Part shown: one piece after another, positions 1 to 11,742 of the stretch
Layout of the letters: each line of letters opens with the position of its first letter
Numbering within the stretch: position 1 is the first letter of the stretch
NCBI GenBank assembly: GCA_905160935.1
Contig: CAJHZI010000839.1
Coordinates: 31,001 to 95,000, forward strand
Length of the DNA: 64,000 bases
Source of the DNA: Enchytraeus crypticus
Taxonomy: Eukaryota; Annelida; Clitellata; Enchytraeida; Enchytraeidae
Direction of reading: 5' to 3'
Translations under genes and position numbers: made by a program
The notes under the pieces: generated by a model
Seen by the model: only the letters and a program-made list of their open reading frames with translations
What the model was told of the DNA's origin: nothing
Database searches by the model: none

Positions 1-2683
1 TTCTCGTGCTGCTGACACGGCGCAAGCTGACACGGCGGCGAGCGCTTGTGAGTCCCGTTATATACGAGAATATATTGTTTATTATACTTGTTGTTACTAG
101 TACTCTATAAGTTGTACTTGTTCATCATTGTACTTGTTGTTACTAGTACTCTAGAAGTTGTACTTGTTCATCATTGTACTTGTTGTTACTAGTACTCTAT
201 AAGTTGTACTTGTTCATCATTGTACTTGTTGTTACTAGTACTCTATAAATTGTACTTGTTCATCATTGTACTTGTTGTTACTAGTACTCTATAAATTGTA
301 CTTGTTCATCATTGTACTTGTTGTTACTAGTACTCTATAAATTGTACTTGTTCATCATTGTACTTGTTGTTACTAGTATTCTACCTGTTGTACTTGTTCG
401 TTGTACTTGTTTACAAAGAAAGTTAGAAAAGTTTATATTGTAATTTTAAGTAAGGTTAGCGTCACTTTGACAGTATAATTTTGTAAATTTTTTAATTTCG
501 CCGAAATAACGTTTGCCTCGTAAATTAACACCACATTTACATTTGTCTGTTATTGTAAATCTTTACTTTGGCCTGATTTTCTGGATTTTGGAATTTTCAC
601 CGTTTCTGAAGCTTCTTTTTGCTCGCCAGCTTCGACTTGTCTCAATAGTGCTTGATATTGTCATTGATGGCTGTAGCGCTGTAACTATGTTTAATGACAT
701 TATCATCAAAGCACGAAATACAAACATGCATATACAAACGGATCATCAAAGAGGATAAATAAATCCTGTCTAGTTGACAGCCCACAATCATAAGCAAACA
801 TGTAACTCTAACTGTTGTTGTTGTTGTTATAAAGCGTGTGCGCGCACGACGGTCTATCGTAAGATGACGTACCAGGAGAAGCGTGGCTATCTGAGGAGCA
901 CGAGGGGGGTGACGGCCCAGGCTGCGGGGGGCGACCCCCGGGGGCAGGGGGAGGCGGAGCTGATGGTGGGGCAGATGAAGAAGAAGGTCCAGCAGGCGTC
1001 GAGAGAGGCGAGGTCAGAGTCGAGGAGGTGGCAGAGTATACTGTCATCTATGGGTGAGGATACAGGGGAGCTGCTCAAAGTCAACTTGCTCAAGGTCTGT
1101 CTGGCTGTATGTCTGTGTGAGTGTATGTGTGAGTGTATGTGTGCTTGTACGTGTGATTGTATGTGTGCTTGTCTATCTGCTTGTCTGTCTGCTTGTCTGT
1201 CTGCTTGTTCATGTGAGTGTATGTGTGATTGTTTGTCTGCTTGTAGGTCTGCTTGTATGTATGTCTGTTTGTATGTCTGTCTGCTTGTCTGTCTGCTTGT
1301 ATGTCTATTTATATGTCTGATTTTATGTCGCTTTGTATGTCTGCTTGAATGTCTATTAGTTTGTCTACTTGTCTGTCTACTTATATGTTTGCTTGTAGGG
1401 CTGTTTGTAGGTTTGCTTGTCTGTGGGGTGATTACTCTATTTTTATGTCTACTTGTATGTGTGCTTGTATCTGGGATGATTACTCTGATACACTGATTTT
1501 TGATTGTTTGAGAAAAAGATAAATTGATTGATAGATCAATTGTTTGATTGTTTGATGAATAGATAAATTGAGCGATAGATTGATTTATTGATTGTTTGAT
1601 GTACTTAATAAATTAATTAATATTTAATTAATAATTGTTAGATGTAATCAATAATTCGATTGATTGATTGATTGATTAATTGATTGATTGATTGAATAGA
1701 ACTATTGATTGATTGATTGATAGTCTGATTGATTAATAGATTGATTGATTGATAAATGGATTGACTGATTGATTAATTGAGCAGTTCCTACAGAAGCAGC
1801 TTAAGTTTGCTCGCAGTGACATCCACGAGTGGGGGCTGTTTGCCCTGGAGCGGATCCCTGAGGGGGAGATGGTGATAGAGTACGTGGGTCAGGTGATCAG
1901 GCAGTCGGTGGCTGATTCTAGGGAGAAGAGGTACGAGGCTAAGGGCATCGGCAGCAGCTATCTCTTCAGAGTGGACGGAGAGACGATAGTGGACGCCACG
2001 ATGTATGGAAACTGTGCGCGCTTCATCAACCACTGCTGCAATGTAAGCTCTCACTTGTCTATCTGTGTCGTTATTAGCAGTGCTTTATCGTCATCGTCAT
2101 CTTTCCTTGAATCCCAGTTTCACTAGTGTCAGTATACGAATAGACAGTTATTAACAGTCACACTATGCTATTTATAAGTCACACTATACTGTTGATAAGT
2201 AGTGTTAAAGTCATACTGTGCTATTTATACGTAGTGTCAAAGTCACACTGTGCTGTTATTAGCAGTCACACTGTGCTGTTATTAGCAGTCACACTTGTTG
2301 CTAGTGTTGTTGTTGCTGTAGCCTGTAGCTAGTGTTGTTGTTGCTGTAGCCTGTAGCTAGTGTTGTTGTTGTAGCTAGTGTTGTTGTTGTTGTAGCTAGT
2401 ATTGTTATTGTAGCTAGTGTTGTTGTTGTAGCTAGTATTGTTGTTGTAGCTAGTGTTGTTGTTGTTGTAGCTAGTATTGTTGTTGTAGCTAGTGTTGTTG
2501 TTGTTGCAGCCTAACTGCTGTGCTAAGATAGTGACGGTGGACAACCAGAAGAAGATCGTCATCTACTCGAGGAGAGAGATTGGAGTGAACGAGGAGATAA
2601 CGTACGACTACAAGTTCCCCCTCGAGGAGGAGAAGATACCCTGCCTCTGTGGCGCCATCGGCTGCAAGGGTACTCTCAACTGA
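1..2683 (+). CDS. SETD1: SETD1-type histone H3K4 methyltransferase, C-terminal exons (5' partial)
   Basis: Catalytic end of a COMPASS-type H3K4 methyltransferase, a nuclear chromatin enzyme. Exons: 1-47 (cut by the window edge; donor GTGAGT at 48), 835-1094, 1785-2042 and 2510-2683 with the stop at 2681-2683. Phases close at every junction. The second exon carries the N-SET part ([10 protein letters not shown], then YQEKRGYL, ending LLKVNLLK). The third begins the SET domain ([33 protein letters not shown]). The fourth holds EEITYDYKF and the post-SET cysteines in [14 protein letters not shown], the exact SETD1-style C-terminus. Family knowledge: this order and spacing match SETD1A/B and yeast Set1 better than MLL proteins. 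The assignment of 1-47 rests on phase and donor only. Intron 1095-1784 is TGTCTGCTTG and GATT repeat; the last intron ends in a GTTGTTGTAG array running into the acceptor. Confidence 0.9.
91..400. repeat. 46-bp minisatellite, about 7 copies
   Basis: The unit joins two TTGTACTTGTT half-motifs, one followed by CATCA and the other by GTTACTAGTACTCTATAA. Copies differ by single bases. It fills most of the first SETD1 intron in the window. Confidence 0.9.
565..750 (+). repeat. Dispersed element D copy
   Basis: About 150-bp interspersed repeat recognised by TTCTGGATTTTGGAATTT, then TTTGCTCGCC and TGTCATTGATGGCTGTAGC. At least ten further copies in both orientations lie in this window, several ending in GTT or ATT microsatellite tails. 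No pol III boxes seen; class unknown. Confidence 0.6.
1095..1784. repeat. Intronic TGTCTGCTTG-type array followed by GATT-rich tract
   Basis: SETD1 intron. The first 370 bases are degenerate TGTCTGCTTG/TGTATGTC repeats beginning right at the donor (AAG|GTCTGTCTGG). The last 280 bases are TTGATTGATT runs ending at the acceptor TTGAGCAG. Confidence 0.8.
2083..2145. repeat. Dispersed element E fragment
   Basis: ATC-rich run followed by TTGAATCCCAGTTTCACTAG and ATACGAATAGAC. Related copies lie at 22200-22320 and 36778-36870, so this is an interspersed repeat end, probably a LINE end with a GAT tail on the other strand. Confidence 0.5.
2160..2509. repeat. Intronic arrays leading into a SETD1 acceptor
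   Basis: First a degenerate AGTCACACTGTGCTGTTATT repeat, then an 18-bp-type repeat GTTGTTGTTGTAGCTAGT, about 11 copies. The last unit becomes the real acceptor GTTGTTGTTGCAG|CCTAAC, so repeat and splice site share sequence. Confidence 0.8.
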
Positions 2684-3750
2684 GCACCTCTAGCTACCAT
2701 CACTCCAATAGCTATCAGCTGTAGCTACCAACACTCCAGTAGCTATCAACTGTAGCTACCATCACTCCAGTAGCTCGCAACTGATCACCTGCAGCTGTTA
2801 GCTGCTGATCACCTGTAGCTATCAACTTATAATCTGTAGCTATCAGCTGCTGTTAGCTGCTGCTAGCTGTCAGCTGTTAGCTGCTGTTATCTTGCTGTTA
2901 GCTGCTGTCAGCTGGTGCTATCTGTCAGCTGCTGCTGGCTGCTGCTGGCTGCTGCTAGCTGCTGCTGGCTGCTGTTAGCTGCTGCTAGCTGTCAGCTGCT
3001 GCAAGCTGCTGTCAGCTGATGCTAGCTAGCTATCAGCTGCTGATAGCTGCTGCTGGCTGCTGCTAGCTGCTGTTAGCTGCTGCCAGCTACTGCTAGCTAT
3101 TGTTAGCTACGTATTGACAGTTTCAAGCAAGGCCTCTGTCATATAGGAGTCTAGTTAAGAACTGCATCACAAGAATTGAAGATATTTTAGTAAATATGGA
3201 ACTGGTGCTCATTGTTACGACTGTTCAACTCTGAGCAACAACTCTGAGCAACAACTCTGAGCAACAACTCTGAGCAAGAAGTAGAACATCTTCTTCCTGC
3301 TGCTCAGTAATTACGTGAGAATCGACTGAAAAATTGTGCGAGTTTATATTTGTTGATTTAAATTATGCTGATGAAATGTTGTTAATTGAAATAATGTTGA
3401 GGATATAGGCAGTGTTGGTATCTTTGGATGTATTGGTATTATGTCTACATACTGTTTCCTATCTAACTGTGTCAGGTCTCACACGTGCATGCTAGCTGAG
3501 TTTCTCTATTTGTATATATTGTGCATTTATCATTGTTATGTAATTTCCATTTGGACCTAAAGTCTAGCAATAGTGATTTTGCATTAATTTCTCGACTGAC
3601 AGACGTTGTCAGGGACTGACAGGTGTTGTTAGGGACTGACAGATGTTGTCAGGGACTTGCAAATGTTGTCAGGAACTGACAGTTATTGTCAGGGACTTAC
3701 AAATTTTTTCAGGGACTGAAAGATGTTGTTGTGATAATTTGGTTCATTCT
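2684..3750 (+). other. Probable SETD1 3' UTR with three short tandem arrays
   Basis: No ORF. It holds AGCTGCTGTT/GCTAGCTGTC repeats (about 2690-3110), a 13-bp ACTCTGAGCAACA repeat (3227-3282), and a 20-bp GACTGACAGATGTTGTCAGG repeat (3585-3735). Transcription through it is inferred from position only. Confidence 0.45.
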
Positions 3751-3756
3751 AATAAA
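3751..3756 (+). terminator. Candidate SETD1 poly(A) signal
   Basis: An AATAAA about 1.07 kb after the stop codon, followed by TATCATGTGACATTG. It is a clean downstream signal on the gene strand, but such hexamers are common in AT-rich DNA. Confidence 0.3.
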
Positions 3757-4094
3757 TATCATGTGACATTGCTCTACAATTAATCAGCGATTAATTCTAA
3801 TACTATATTACCATTTTTGTTGTTATTGTACTAGGTGGTACTTAGATATAGAGCATTTGTCAGTCTAGTAAATAGCTACAACACTAAGCCCCAGCTCGGG
3901 ACATAACGCAACGCTCGATAATTAATCAGTATTGCTCGGGTTTTATTCTACTATCTGACTGTAAGTGCTGATAAATCAGGTTAACGTCTCTGACATTATC
4001 CTACGGTGAAGATCAGGGCGTTAAATTGTTATTTGTGATAGCTAGATTATTTACTGCATGCTATGCACGCTGAGCCTTGTAATACACTGAGCTC

Positions 4095-4165
4095 TACGTA
4101 ATCAATCAATAAGAATTTAACGTCCGGTTCCTCGCCATAAGCCAATGTCTGGGACGTCAAGGCAC
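4095..4165 (-). repeat. Dispersed element C fragment
   Basis: AATCAATAAGAATTTAACGT, then TCCGGTTCCTCGCC. This is the 3' part of an interspersed element whose 3' tail, read on the minus strand, is (TTGA)n. Fuller copies lie at 33140-33355 and 51890-52085. Confidence 0.6.
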
Positions 4166-4199
4166 TGTGTTTAATTCACTTAACTCATTCCCAGCTAAA

Positions 4200-4330
4200 G
4201 CTCAGTTTAACGTCCGTGTTCCGCACACCACACAGGATACTGTTAGAATAGGTCCTACTGGGAATTGAACCGATTGTCTTCCGCTCAACGAGAAAGCGTG
4301 GTGACCACTCTGCCACTCTATTGTAGAACT
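4200..4330 (-). mobile_element. tRNA-derived SINE, minus strand
   Basis: Read on the minus strand it has a box A-like start (AGTGGTCACCACGC region) and a box B GGTTCAATTCCC, followed by a tail ending in AACACGGACGTTAAAC. A related copy lies at 45775-45905. Confidence 0.6.
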
Positions 4331-4369
4331 ATGTAGACTGCTACGTTCTGTGTAGTGTGTATGCTTACA

Positions 4370-4470
4370 ATCATCCTGCGGATCAGTATGTGCGGGTTCA
4401 AATCCTGGACTCGTCCGTCTTTGATATCGCTTTCGAGAGTTGAGACTGACGCTAACATTGGCTTTACCAT
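4370..4470 (+). mobile_element. SINE-A copy (tRNA-derived), truncated
   Basis: Contains GGATCAGTATGTGCGGGTTC, with box B GGTTCAAATCC, then the family body ATCGCTTTCGAG and tail ending GGCTTTACCA. Shared with about ten other copies in the window. Confidence 0.75.
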
Positions 4471-4867
4471 TGTTCACAAGATTGGCCTACACTACAGTTC
4501 TCTCTGAAGCATTGGCTGACTGGTAGAGTGTCCACCCATGAGGCAACAGTAGCTCTGTTCTATTTCTAGGCTCACCTGTCACTAATGTGCATTAGTCCGC
4601 CTGTCTGTCGGCTTGTTTGTATGTCTAGACGTATCATTGCGTATGCTCCTAGGTATGTGTGATTTAGCTCTTGTTCTATATGGGTCTAGATTACCAGGTA
4701 GGTTGTGACTCTTGTCTGATAGACTGTCCCACTATGCTATTCAGCATAGATCGGCGCTTTAAGGTTTATTTATTGATTGATCATATGATTTTATGTGAGT
4801 TGTGTAATTATGAATAATTATGAATGAAACGGTTATTAGACAAATAAGAAGAAGAAGCTGTTGTAGG

Positions 4868-5290
4868 CGGGGCTTGTGTTTAGTGTTCTATACCTGACGT
4901 CATCATCTTGTGTTTAGTGTTCTCTACCTGACGTCATCACCTTGTGTTTAGTGTTCTCTACCTGACGTCATCAACTTGTGTTGAGTGTTCTCTACCTGAC
5001 GTCATCAACTTGTGTTGAATGTTCTCTACCTAACGTCATCTCATGGGCGAGAACTAGTGGGAGTTACCCTGGTTGTCTGTCTGCTTGTACTGGTGTGTAT
5101 ATGTGCTTGTACTGGTATGTATGTGTGCTTGTACTGATGTGTGTGTTTGTGTGCGTGTGTATGTGTGTGTGCTTTTACTGATATGTGTGTGTGTGCTTGT
5201 ACTAGTTCGTGTGTTTGTGCATGTACTGCTCTCTGTGTGTGCTTGTACTAGTCTGTATGTGTGCTTGTAAAGTTGTACTGGTCTGCATGT
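4868..5290. repeat. 34-bp minisatellite then TGTGTGCTTGTACTG array
   Basis: About five copies of a 34-bp unit containing TTCTCTACCTGACGTCATCA at 4868-5042, followed by degenerate TGTGTGCTTGTACT repeats. The TGACGTCA core resembles a CRE but is simply part of the repeat. Confidence 0.8.
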
Positions 5291-5589
5291 CTTTCTGTTC
5301 ATTTCTCTAAGTCGTTTGTTTGAACAGAGCTACACTTATTTACGATTTGAAAGAACTTAAAGAACAAAACCACATCGAGTGTCGTGGTCATGCCACGTAT
5401 TCTCTGAATTAACAGAATCTTGTAGCTTTGAAAGCGCTTGGAGGGGGGTAGTTAATAACAGCCCCCCAGTGAAGCCCCCCCCCCCCTGTGTGTAGAAGGT
5501 TTAGCTGAACATAGGCTGCCACATCAATAGCCCATCAGTCAAACTAATCAACATTGACGTCTTAATGAACTCTAGCTGTGTCTGTCGAA

Positions 5590-6085
5590 CGTCTAACAGT
5601 CTAGCATCATCATCCTCTAGCATTATAGCAGCATCCTCTTCTAGCAGTATAGTTCTATCATCATCTTCTACTTGTCTAACTTTAGCATCGTCATCTTTTA
5701 GCAGTCCAGCATCATCATCTTCTAGCAGTCTAGCATCATCATCATCCTCTAACGGTCTATCATCATCATCTTCTAACAGTCTTCTATCATCATCATCTTC
5801 TAACAGTCTAGCATCATCATCTTCTAACAGTCTAGCATCATCATCTTCTAGCAGTCTAGCATCATCATCTTCTGGCTGTCTATCATCACCATCTTCTAGC
5901 AGTCTAGCATCATCTCTTCCAGCTGTCTAGCATCATCATCTTTTAGCAGTCTATCATCATCATCTTTTAGCAGTCTATCATCATCATCTACTAACAGTCT
6001 AGCATCATCATCTTCTAGCTGTCTAACATCATCATCTTCTAGCTGTCTAGCATCATCATCTTCTAACTGTCTAGCTCTAGCAGTC
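5590..6085. repeat. 24-bp minisatellite, first block
   Basis: Unit TCTAGCATCATCATCTTCTA plus ACAG, about 20 variants. Because 24 is a multiple of 3, a long Ser-rich reading frame stays open by chance; there is no start context or splice evidence for a gene. Confidence 0.85.
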
Positions 6086-6091
6086 TATTAT

Positions 6092-6505
6092 TAGAGACTA
6101 ATCTAGAGAGACTAGTCTATCTATTAGTAAAGAGACTAGCCTATCTATTAATAAAGAGACTAGTCTATCTATTAGTGAAGAGACTAGTCTATCTATTAGT
6201 GAAGAGACTAGCCTATCTATTAGTGAAGAGACTAATGTATCTGTTAGTGGAGAGACTAGCGTATCTATTAGTGGAAAGACTAGTGTATCTACTAATGAAG
6301 AGACTAGTGTATCTATTAGTGGAGAGACTAGTGTATCTATTAGTGAAGAGACTAGTCTATCTATTAGTGGAGAGACTGGCCTATCTATTAGTGGAGAGAC
6401 TAGTCTATCTATTAGTGGAGAGACTAGCCTATCTATTAGTGAAGGGACTAGTGTATCTATTAATGGAAGGACTAGCCTATCCACAAGTGGAAGGACTCGC
6501 CTATC
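6092..6505. repeat. 24-bp minisatellite, second block
   Basis: Unit AGAGACTAGTCTATCTATTA plus GTGG, about 17 copies, adjacent to the first 24-bp array and sharing the CTAGxxGTCTAT theme. Reading frames stay open on both strands for the same arithmetical reason. Confidence 0.85.
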
Positions 6506-8161
6506 CACTGGATGAGGGATTGAGCGGGAATCATGGATAAATCAAGTTAAGTAGACATGAGAGAGGCTGTAGACATCTTTATGCCTCATACATCTCGCTG
6601 TCTTGTTACTGACCCCCGACATATAAACATAGACTACTGCTGCTGCAGCTTCTCAACGAATACTTCAACGTTGTCTCTCTCTCACTCTCTCACCTTACTC
6701 TCTCTCTCTCTCAGTCTCTCTCTCTCTCTCTTTCTCTCCTTTAAGATTTGTATGTATTTATTTGTAAATCAAACTAGTATACAGTCTTCAAATGTTGAAG
6801 TTATGCAGTTAAGATGTTTGAAGCGTTTATGTCTTTAAGATATTAGCTTTTCTTATAACTCGATTCACTTGAATCCTTTACCAAGGTTGAATAGTTTACA
6901 AGACCTGACAAACTGAGAGGAAGTTGCTAACTATTTTAAACTTTATCTCAAGCAGGGGGATGTTTTCCCGGGGGACTGCCCCCCAAAGTAAGAAATGGCT
7001 GGAGAGCAGAGAAGGGGGGGGGGGGGTTAATTGTGTTTAGAATGCCTAAGAGCCCGCACCGGGGCTTGGCGACAGCTGAGGATCCAGAGAGATTAAATAA
7101 AATAAAATATGTCAAATTAAATAAGTTAACATAATTAATTAAATTGTTTAGTTAAGTTCAAATAAAATTAAATTCATGTTTATCAACTCGATTGATATCT
7201 CGATATTTTAATCGATTAATGGATAAATCAGTCAATCAGGCATCTAATCAGCTTTGTTTGAACAAACGAATGATTTGCAAAGCGCTGGAGAAGTTGAGTT
7301 TTACTATTTTTGCAATCATATTGGCAGATGAATTTATTAAGATCATTTCATTGTTTAATTAGTTCATCCAATCCCTGCAAGCAATCATCTCTTCACGGAA
7401 TCTCTTCAAATCTTCCACTTCCGTTCTTCCACTTAAGCCATCAGAGAAATGTAGTCCATGATCCATGATCCATCAGCTTTCCATTTGTCAAGCTTCCATA
7501 CATCCATCATCCATCCATCCATTAGTACAGTTAAGTTTACATGGCTCTAATAGCTATAATAGCTCTGCAGGAGGATAATTATTCTCCTTAATTCACAGTT
7601 CGTAAACAATATAATACAATACAATACACTGTACACGTAATACAGTACAATGCAATACACTGTACACGTAATACAATACAATACAACGCAGTACAATTCA
7701 ATTAGATGCGATGCAGTATTGCCCAGCATAGCCTTTATAATTTTATGATTACCATGAAATACACATTGTATTTATGATTGTACAACAAGGGAACTAATTT
7801 AGCTAGATCAGTGCACTAGTTAGTAACTAGTGCACTACGCCTCTAGGTTAGTATAGAAAGAATTCATGATCGAATGATTCTCACCGAAGCTATCGTGAGC
7901 AAAGAAACATTGTAGGGACCATTCTGAAACATTTATCCGTACTTCTGGAGCACGTTAGGGGCACTTGACTTTGACGGGGTCAGCCCTTCAGTTTATGGGC
8001 TTGATGCGGACAGCTGCTGTCAGAGTCTACTGATAAACTACTTCAGTGCCTCTGATAGTCCCTGTCACTGAATCAGTGGTCCTTACACCATACGGTTAGA
8101 CAAGTATATACAGCATAAGTGTATACAGAGAGTGTGGGTGGTAGAGGTTAACCTAAGAGAC

Positions 8162-8162
<1 letters not shown>
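6506..8162. other. Intergenic, no gene seen
   Basis: AT-rich sequence with a CT run (6660-6740), a poly-G run near 7013-7026, and an ATACAATACA array (7605-7690). I see no splice-consistent coding region or transposon domain. Confidence 0.6.
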
Positions 8163-8219
<57 letters not shown>

Positions 8220-8735
8220 AGGGAGAGTGAGTGAGTGAGTGAGTGAGTGAGTGAGTGAGTGAGTGAGTGAGTGAGTGAGTGAGTGAGTGAGTGAGTGAGT
8301 GAGTGAGTGAGTGAGTGAGTGAGTGAGTGAGTGAGTGAGTGAGTGAGTGAGTGAGTGAGTGAGTGAGTGAGTGAGTGAGTGAGTGAGTGAGTGAGTGAGT
8401 GAGTGAGTGAGTGAGTGAGTGAGTGAGTGAGTGAGTGAGTGAGTGAGTGAGTGAGTGAGTGTGAGTGAGTGAGTGAGTGAGTGAGTGAGTGAGTGAGTGA
8501 GTGAGTGAGTGAGTGAGTGAGTGAGTGAGTGAGTGAGTGAGTGAGTGAGTGAGTGAGTGAGTGAGTGAGGGAGTGAGGGAGTGAGTGAGTGAGTGAGTGA
8601 GTGAGTGAGTGAGTGAGTGAGTGAGTGAGTGAGTGAGTGAGTGAGTGAGTGAGTGAGTGAGTGAGTGAGTGAGTGAGTGAGTGAGTGAGTGAGTGAGTGA
8701 GTGAGTGAGAGAGAGAGAGAGAGAGGAGAGAGAGA
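8163..8735. repeat. Long (GAGT)n microsatellite flanked by (GA)n
   Basis: About 490 bases of almost pure GAGT repeats with GA on both sides. Two GGGAGTGAG variants near 8570 and one TGTGAG near 8460 are the only interruptions. The preceding CTAAGAGAGAGAG resembles the GA tail of the LINE fragments listed below. Confidence 0.95.
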
Positions 8736-9309
8736 GGAGAGAGAGTAGAGAAGGTGAAAGAGGAAGAGGTATAAAGAGTGAGGGATAGAGAGATTGAGAG
8801 AAAAAGATAAGTAAGAGGAAGATAAGACGAGAAATTTAGAGAATTAGATAGAGAGAGAGACAGAGACAGAGAGAGCAAGAGAGATAGAGACTGGCAGAAA
8901 TAGGCAGAGAGGAATAAAGAATAGGACATAGAGAGATAGAGGGCCACGTACAGACAGATGCTAGTATACAGGTAGATGTCTATACATTACAGAGAGTATG
9001 TTTAGAATTCCCGTGTCCATGTCTAGAGCTAATGGAGTCGAAATAGCGTGTAGAGCTACAATGATACACATGTATTTACGGATGGATTTTTAATCTATTT
9101 CCACATCCGGTGCTGATAATGAAGAAGATGTAAGAAGTAAATATAACACAATAATAAGTTATAATAATAATTAATTAAGTACTTTAGAAATAGAACATAA
9201 ACTGCATAACGAACAATATCAAAGGCATATAGGCCTACAGTATTAAATATAATTGTAGAACATATAATTATGGGTAGTAGGATGGAGTGTGCAGCAATAA
9301 ATAAGGGCG

Positions 9310-9590
9310 GCCTCACAGTGTTAACTCTCTCTTTCTCGCTTTCTCTCTTAGTGCACTGCTTACTGGCAGGTTCATGGTATATAAATCCTCCACTATTCTC
9401 TGTCTTCCGCTTTCCTCTTCATTTCCACATATGAATGGGTCTTTAAATCATCTAACATACCTAATCTCGGCCTGCCTCTGCCTCTTTTTCCTTCCATTCT
9501 ACCTTCTATGACCTCTTTCAATAGACCTCCATCTTAGAATGTGTCCTATCCAACCCTTCTTCCTATTTCTAATACATTTTATATATAATT
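9310..9590 (-). mobile_element. LINE ORF2 3' fragment, GA-tail family (minus)
   Basis: On the minus strand this is the RT C-terminal tail family with RGRPRL-type codons, then the tail ending CCAGTAAGCAGTGCACTAAG and (GA)n. Matching pieces lie at 24960-25400, 61990-62346 and, shorter, at 10050-10090, 11740-11850, 18135-18200 and 32725-32850. Confidence 0.7.
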
Positions 9591-10320
9591 TTTACAACGA
9601 CGCAAATTGCCTCGTTCGTTGACAAAATATGTGAGGGAAGTGGAAAAGGTACGAAGTTTAAAAAGAACGGGTAAAGTGAAAAATGTCGCAGAGTGAGACT
9701 TTTTCTCTAGGATGAAGGGAGCATATGAATGAATGGGTCTTTGCTTTAGGAGGAGGGGGTAGAGGCCCTTAGCGATAGGCTACATAATAATTAATTTTAT
9801 CATTCAGCTGTTGGCTTGTCCTTCTTGGATGTTGTTAAATGCTACTTTGAGCTAGTCGGTAGTTTGTCTCTGACTGCAGAGCTGTAGGTGGAGCCTGGAG
9901 CAGGTAGAGTTCAAATCCAAGGGCAGACTTACCCCCCCCCCCCTTTCTCATACATTCTTGATTGAAAACTGAAAATAAACTTGGCTCTGTCTTTATTTTC
10001 TTAATTTAATCATTCATAATAATTGAAAGATAGCTATACACCGTGCTCCTGCCGGTAGGCAGCGCACTAAGAGAGAGAGAGAGAGAGAGAATAATTGATT
10101 TTCTTGAGTTAACTTGGAACACTGCGCAATGTTTCTCGGCTAATTTTAATTACAATGTCTTAAAAAAAAACTGCCGAATGGTTAACTGCTGATCGGCTGA
10201 TCGTTGATTCAGCTGAATACTACTGTAGGGTAATATTTCACATTTTAAAGCAGTGGTAGATAATATGTTTTAAGGAACATAGTAAATATTAAGATTATAT
10301 AACTGTATCTTTCTCTAAAG
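9591..10320. other. Intergenic with a tRNA-like fragment and a LINE tail
   Basis: A possible box A/box B pair (AGCTAGTCGGTAGTTTG and GAGTTCAAATCC) lies near 9850-9935, a weak SINE remnant. The last ~35 bases of the GA-tail LINE sit at 10050-10090 (GGTAGGCAGCGCACTAAGAG). Otherwise nothing recognised. Confidence 0.4.
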
Positions 10321-10324
10321 TAAA

Positions 10325-10560
10325 AAAGTTAACACGCATTATAGTGAAACGATCAACTATGTCGATATCTATCACTTTTAATGCCACATTTTTAAACCGT
10401 TTGGCAAATTTAGACCATTTTCCGTAAAACCATTCCAGTAAATGTCTGATATTTTACTCTCAGATCAGCGCGGCTGGGATTCGAATCCACGAGGGCTCAA
10501 TTCACAGCAGGATCTGTCATTTAAAACTTCATGACCCTACGCTATTAAGACATTTAAAGA
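10325..10560 (-). mobile_element. SINE-B copy (tRNA-derived), minus strand
   Basis: Reverse of a family with box B GGGATTCGAATCC-type sequence, followed by GAGAGTAAAATCTCGGACAT, TTATACGGAAAATGG and a terminal CACTATAATGCGTGTT. Other copies: 38115-38330, 42830-43060, 55600-55740, 56080-56335 and 60250-60365. Confidence 0.75.
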
Positions 10561-10659
10561 CTAAGTGGTTTTTCGTTTCTTTCTTATACACTGGATTGTT
10601 ACTATTTCTTTGATCTTAAATACAAATACAGTTTTCAGCTATCAATTTACATCTCCTCC

Positions 10660-10755
10660 TACCTATCCTCTTATCCAATCACAATCCTCTATCCTCTTCC
10701 TCATCAGCCAATCACAAACCTTCTTCACGCTCCTCCACCAATCAGCGATAAGCTG
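10660..10755. repeat. Three CCAATCA-containing imperfect repeats
   Basis: ATCCAATCACAATCCTC, GCCAATCACAAACCTTC and ACCAATCAGCGATAAGC are spaced about 30 bases apart. They look like CCAAT boxes, but no gene start is seen within several kilobases, so a promoter role is unsupported. Confidence 0.35.
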
Positions 10756-11626
10756 CGGGTTTTTTTCGCCTGCAATGGTAAACACTGTTGATAACCGAAC
10801 ACTCAAGTTATAAAAGAGTGATCAGATATGCATCACTCGCTATGTAGGATGAGAACATTTATACTGTAGAGTTTATCTGTGAGATCAGGTATTGTCTAGA
10901 CATTACATGTGATATCATATAACATTACGCAGTGGCTTCGGCTAGCCGCTATACATAGAGCTTATTATAGGTGCAGTATGTACATGCTAAGTGCGTTGGA
11001 TTATCTTTAACTAATGCTATACCAGATCAGTTCAAGTGTAGCTGAGTTGTTAACTCATTCGTGCACAAATAGGCAGATCAAGGGTTCGAATGTGGGCCTG
11101 ACTGTTAGTCTACACAAGAATGTAGCTTTACTACGTGTTTAACGTCACTTTTGTCATCTCAGGATGATAAAAGAATGTCGTACGAACTCTGCTATATCGT
11201 CTTAACTGTCAGTCAATTGATGTAGTTATAAAACGTCGCTCATTGTCTAGTACCATAGTGGCACTAAATATAACAATGACAATCCAGCATAAAAGACCAC
11301 AATTGGTACGAGCATCTAGACTCTTGCGAAGCTGGAATATGATAGATTAATATCATGTCATATAGGCCTACGCTGTTGCGAAATAGATTTGCTAAATGCA
11401 GCTTCTCAAAAATCGCCTCTTAAGGACATGTGCAGATGGTCTGAGATTCGATTCCTTACTTCTCTAGGTAAATTAAAAGTGAGAGTTATTACACATTATT
11501 ACTTATTATTACGCCTATTATTACTTATTATTACGCATATTATTACTTATTATTACTTATTATGCCTAGTTATTAGACCTACACTAGAACTACAGCACTT
11601 TATATATATATATATAGATGTATACA

Positions 11627-11702
11627 AGTCATCATCATCATCATCTTCTTCATCATCATTCCCCGTGCGTTCTGAAGAGAACATAGGGCGGCAACATTCC
11701 TC

Positions 11703-11742
<40 letters not shown>

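Noticed and set aside
4868-5042. Cluster of CRE-like TGACGTCA sites
   Set aside because: They are part of a 34-bp tandem repeat without an adjacent gene start.
5565-5930. Ser-rich 121-codon frame resembling a mucin-like protein
   Set aside because: The unit length of 24 bp preserves the frame; no signal peptide, splice context or conserved domain.
8153-8947. 264-codon Ser-Leu-Thr-His repeat frame
   Set aside because: Translation of the GAGT/GA microsatellite; no gene features around it.
10660-10755. Promoter with three CCAAT boxes
   Set aside because: No gene start nearby, and the boxes are units of an imperfect repeat.
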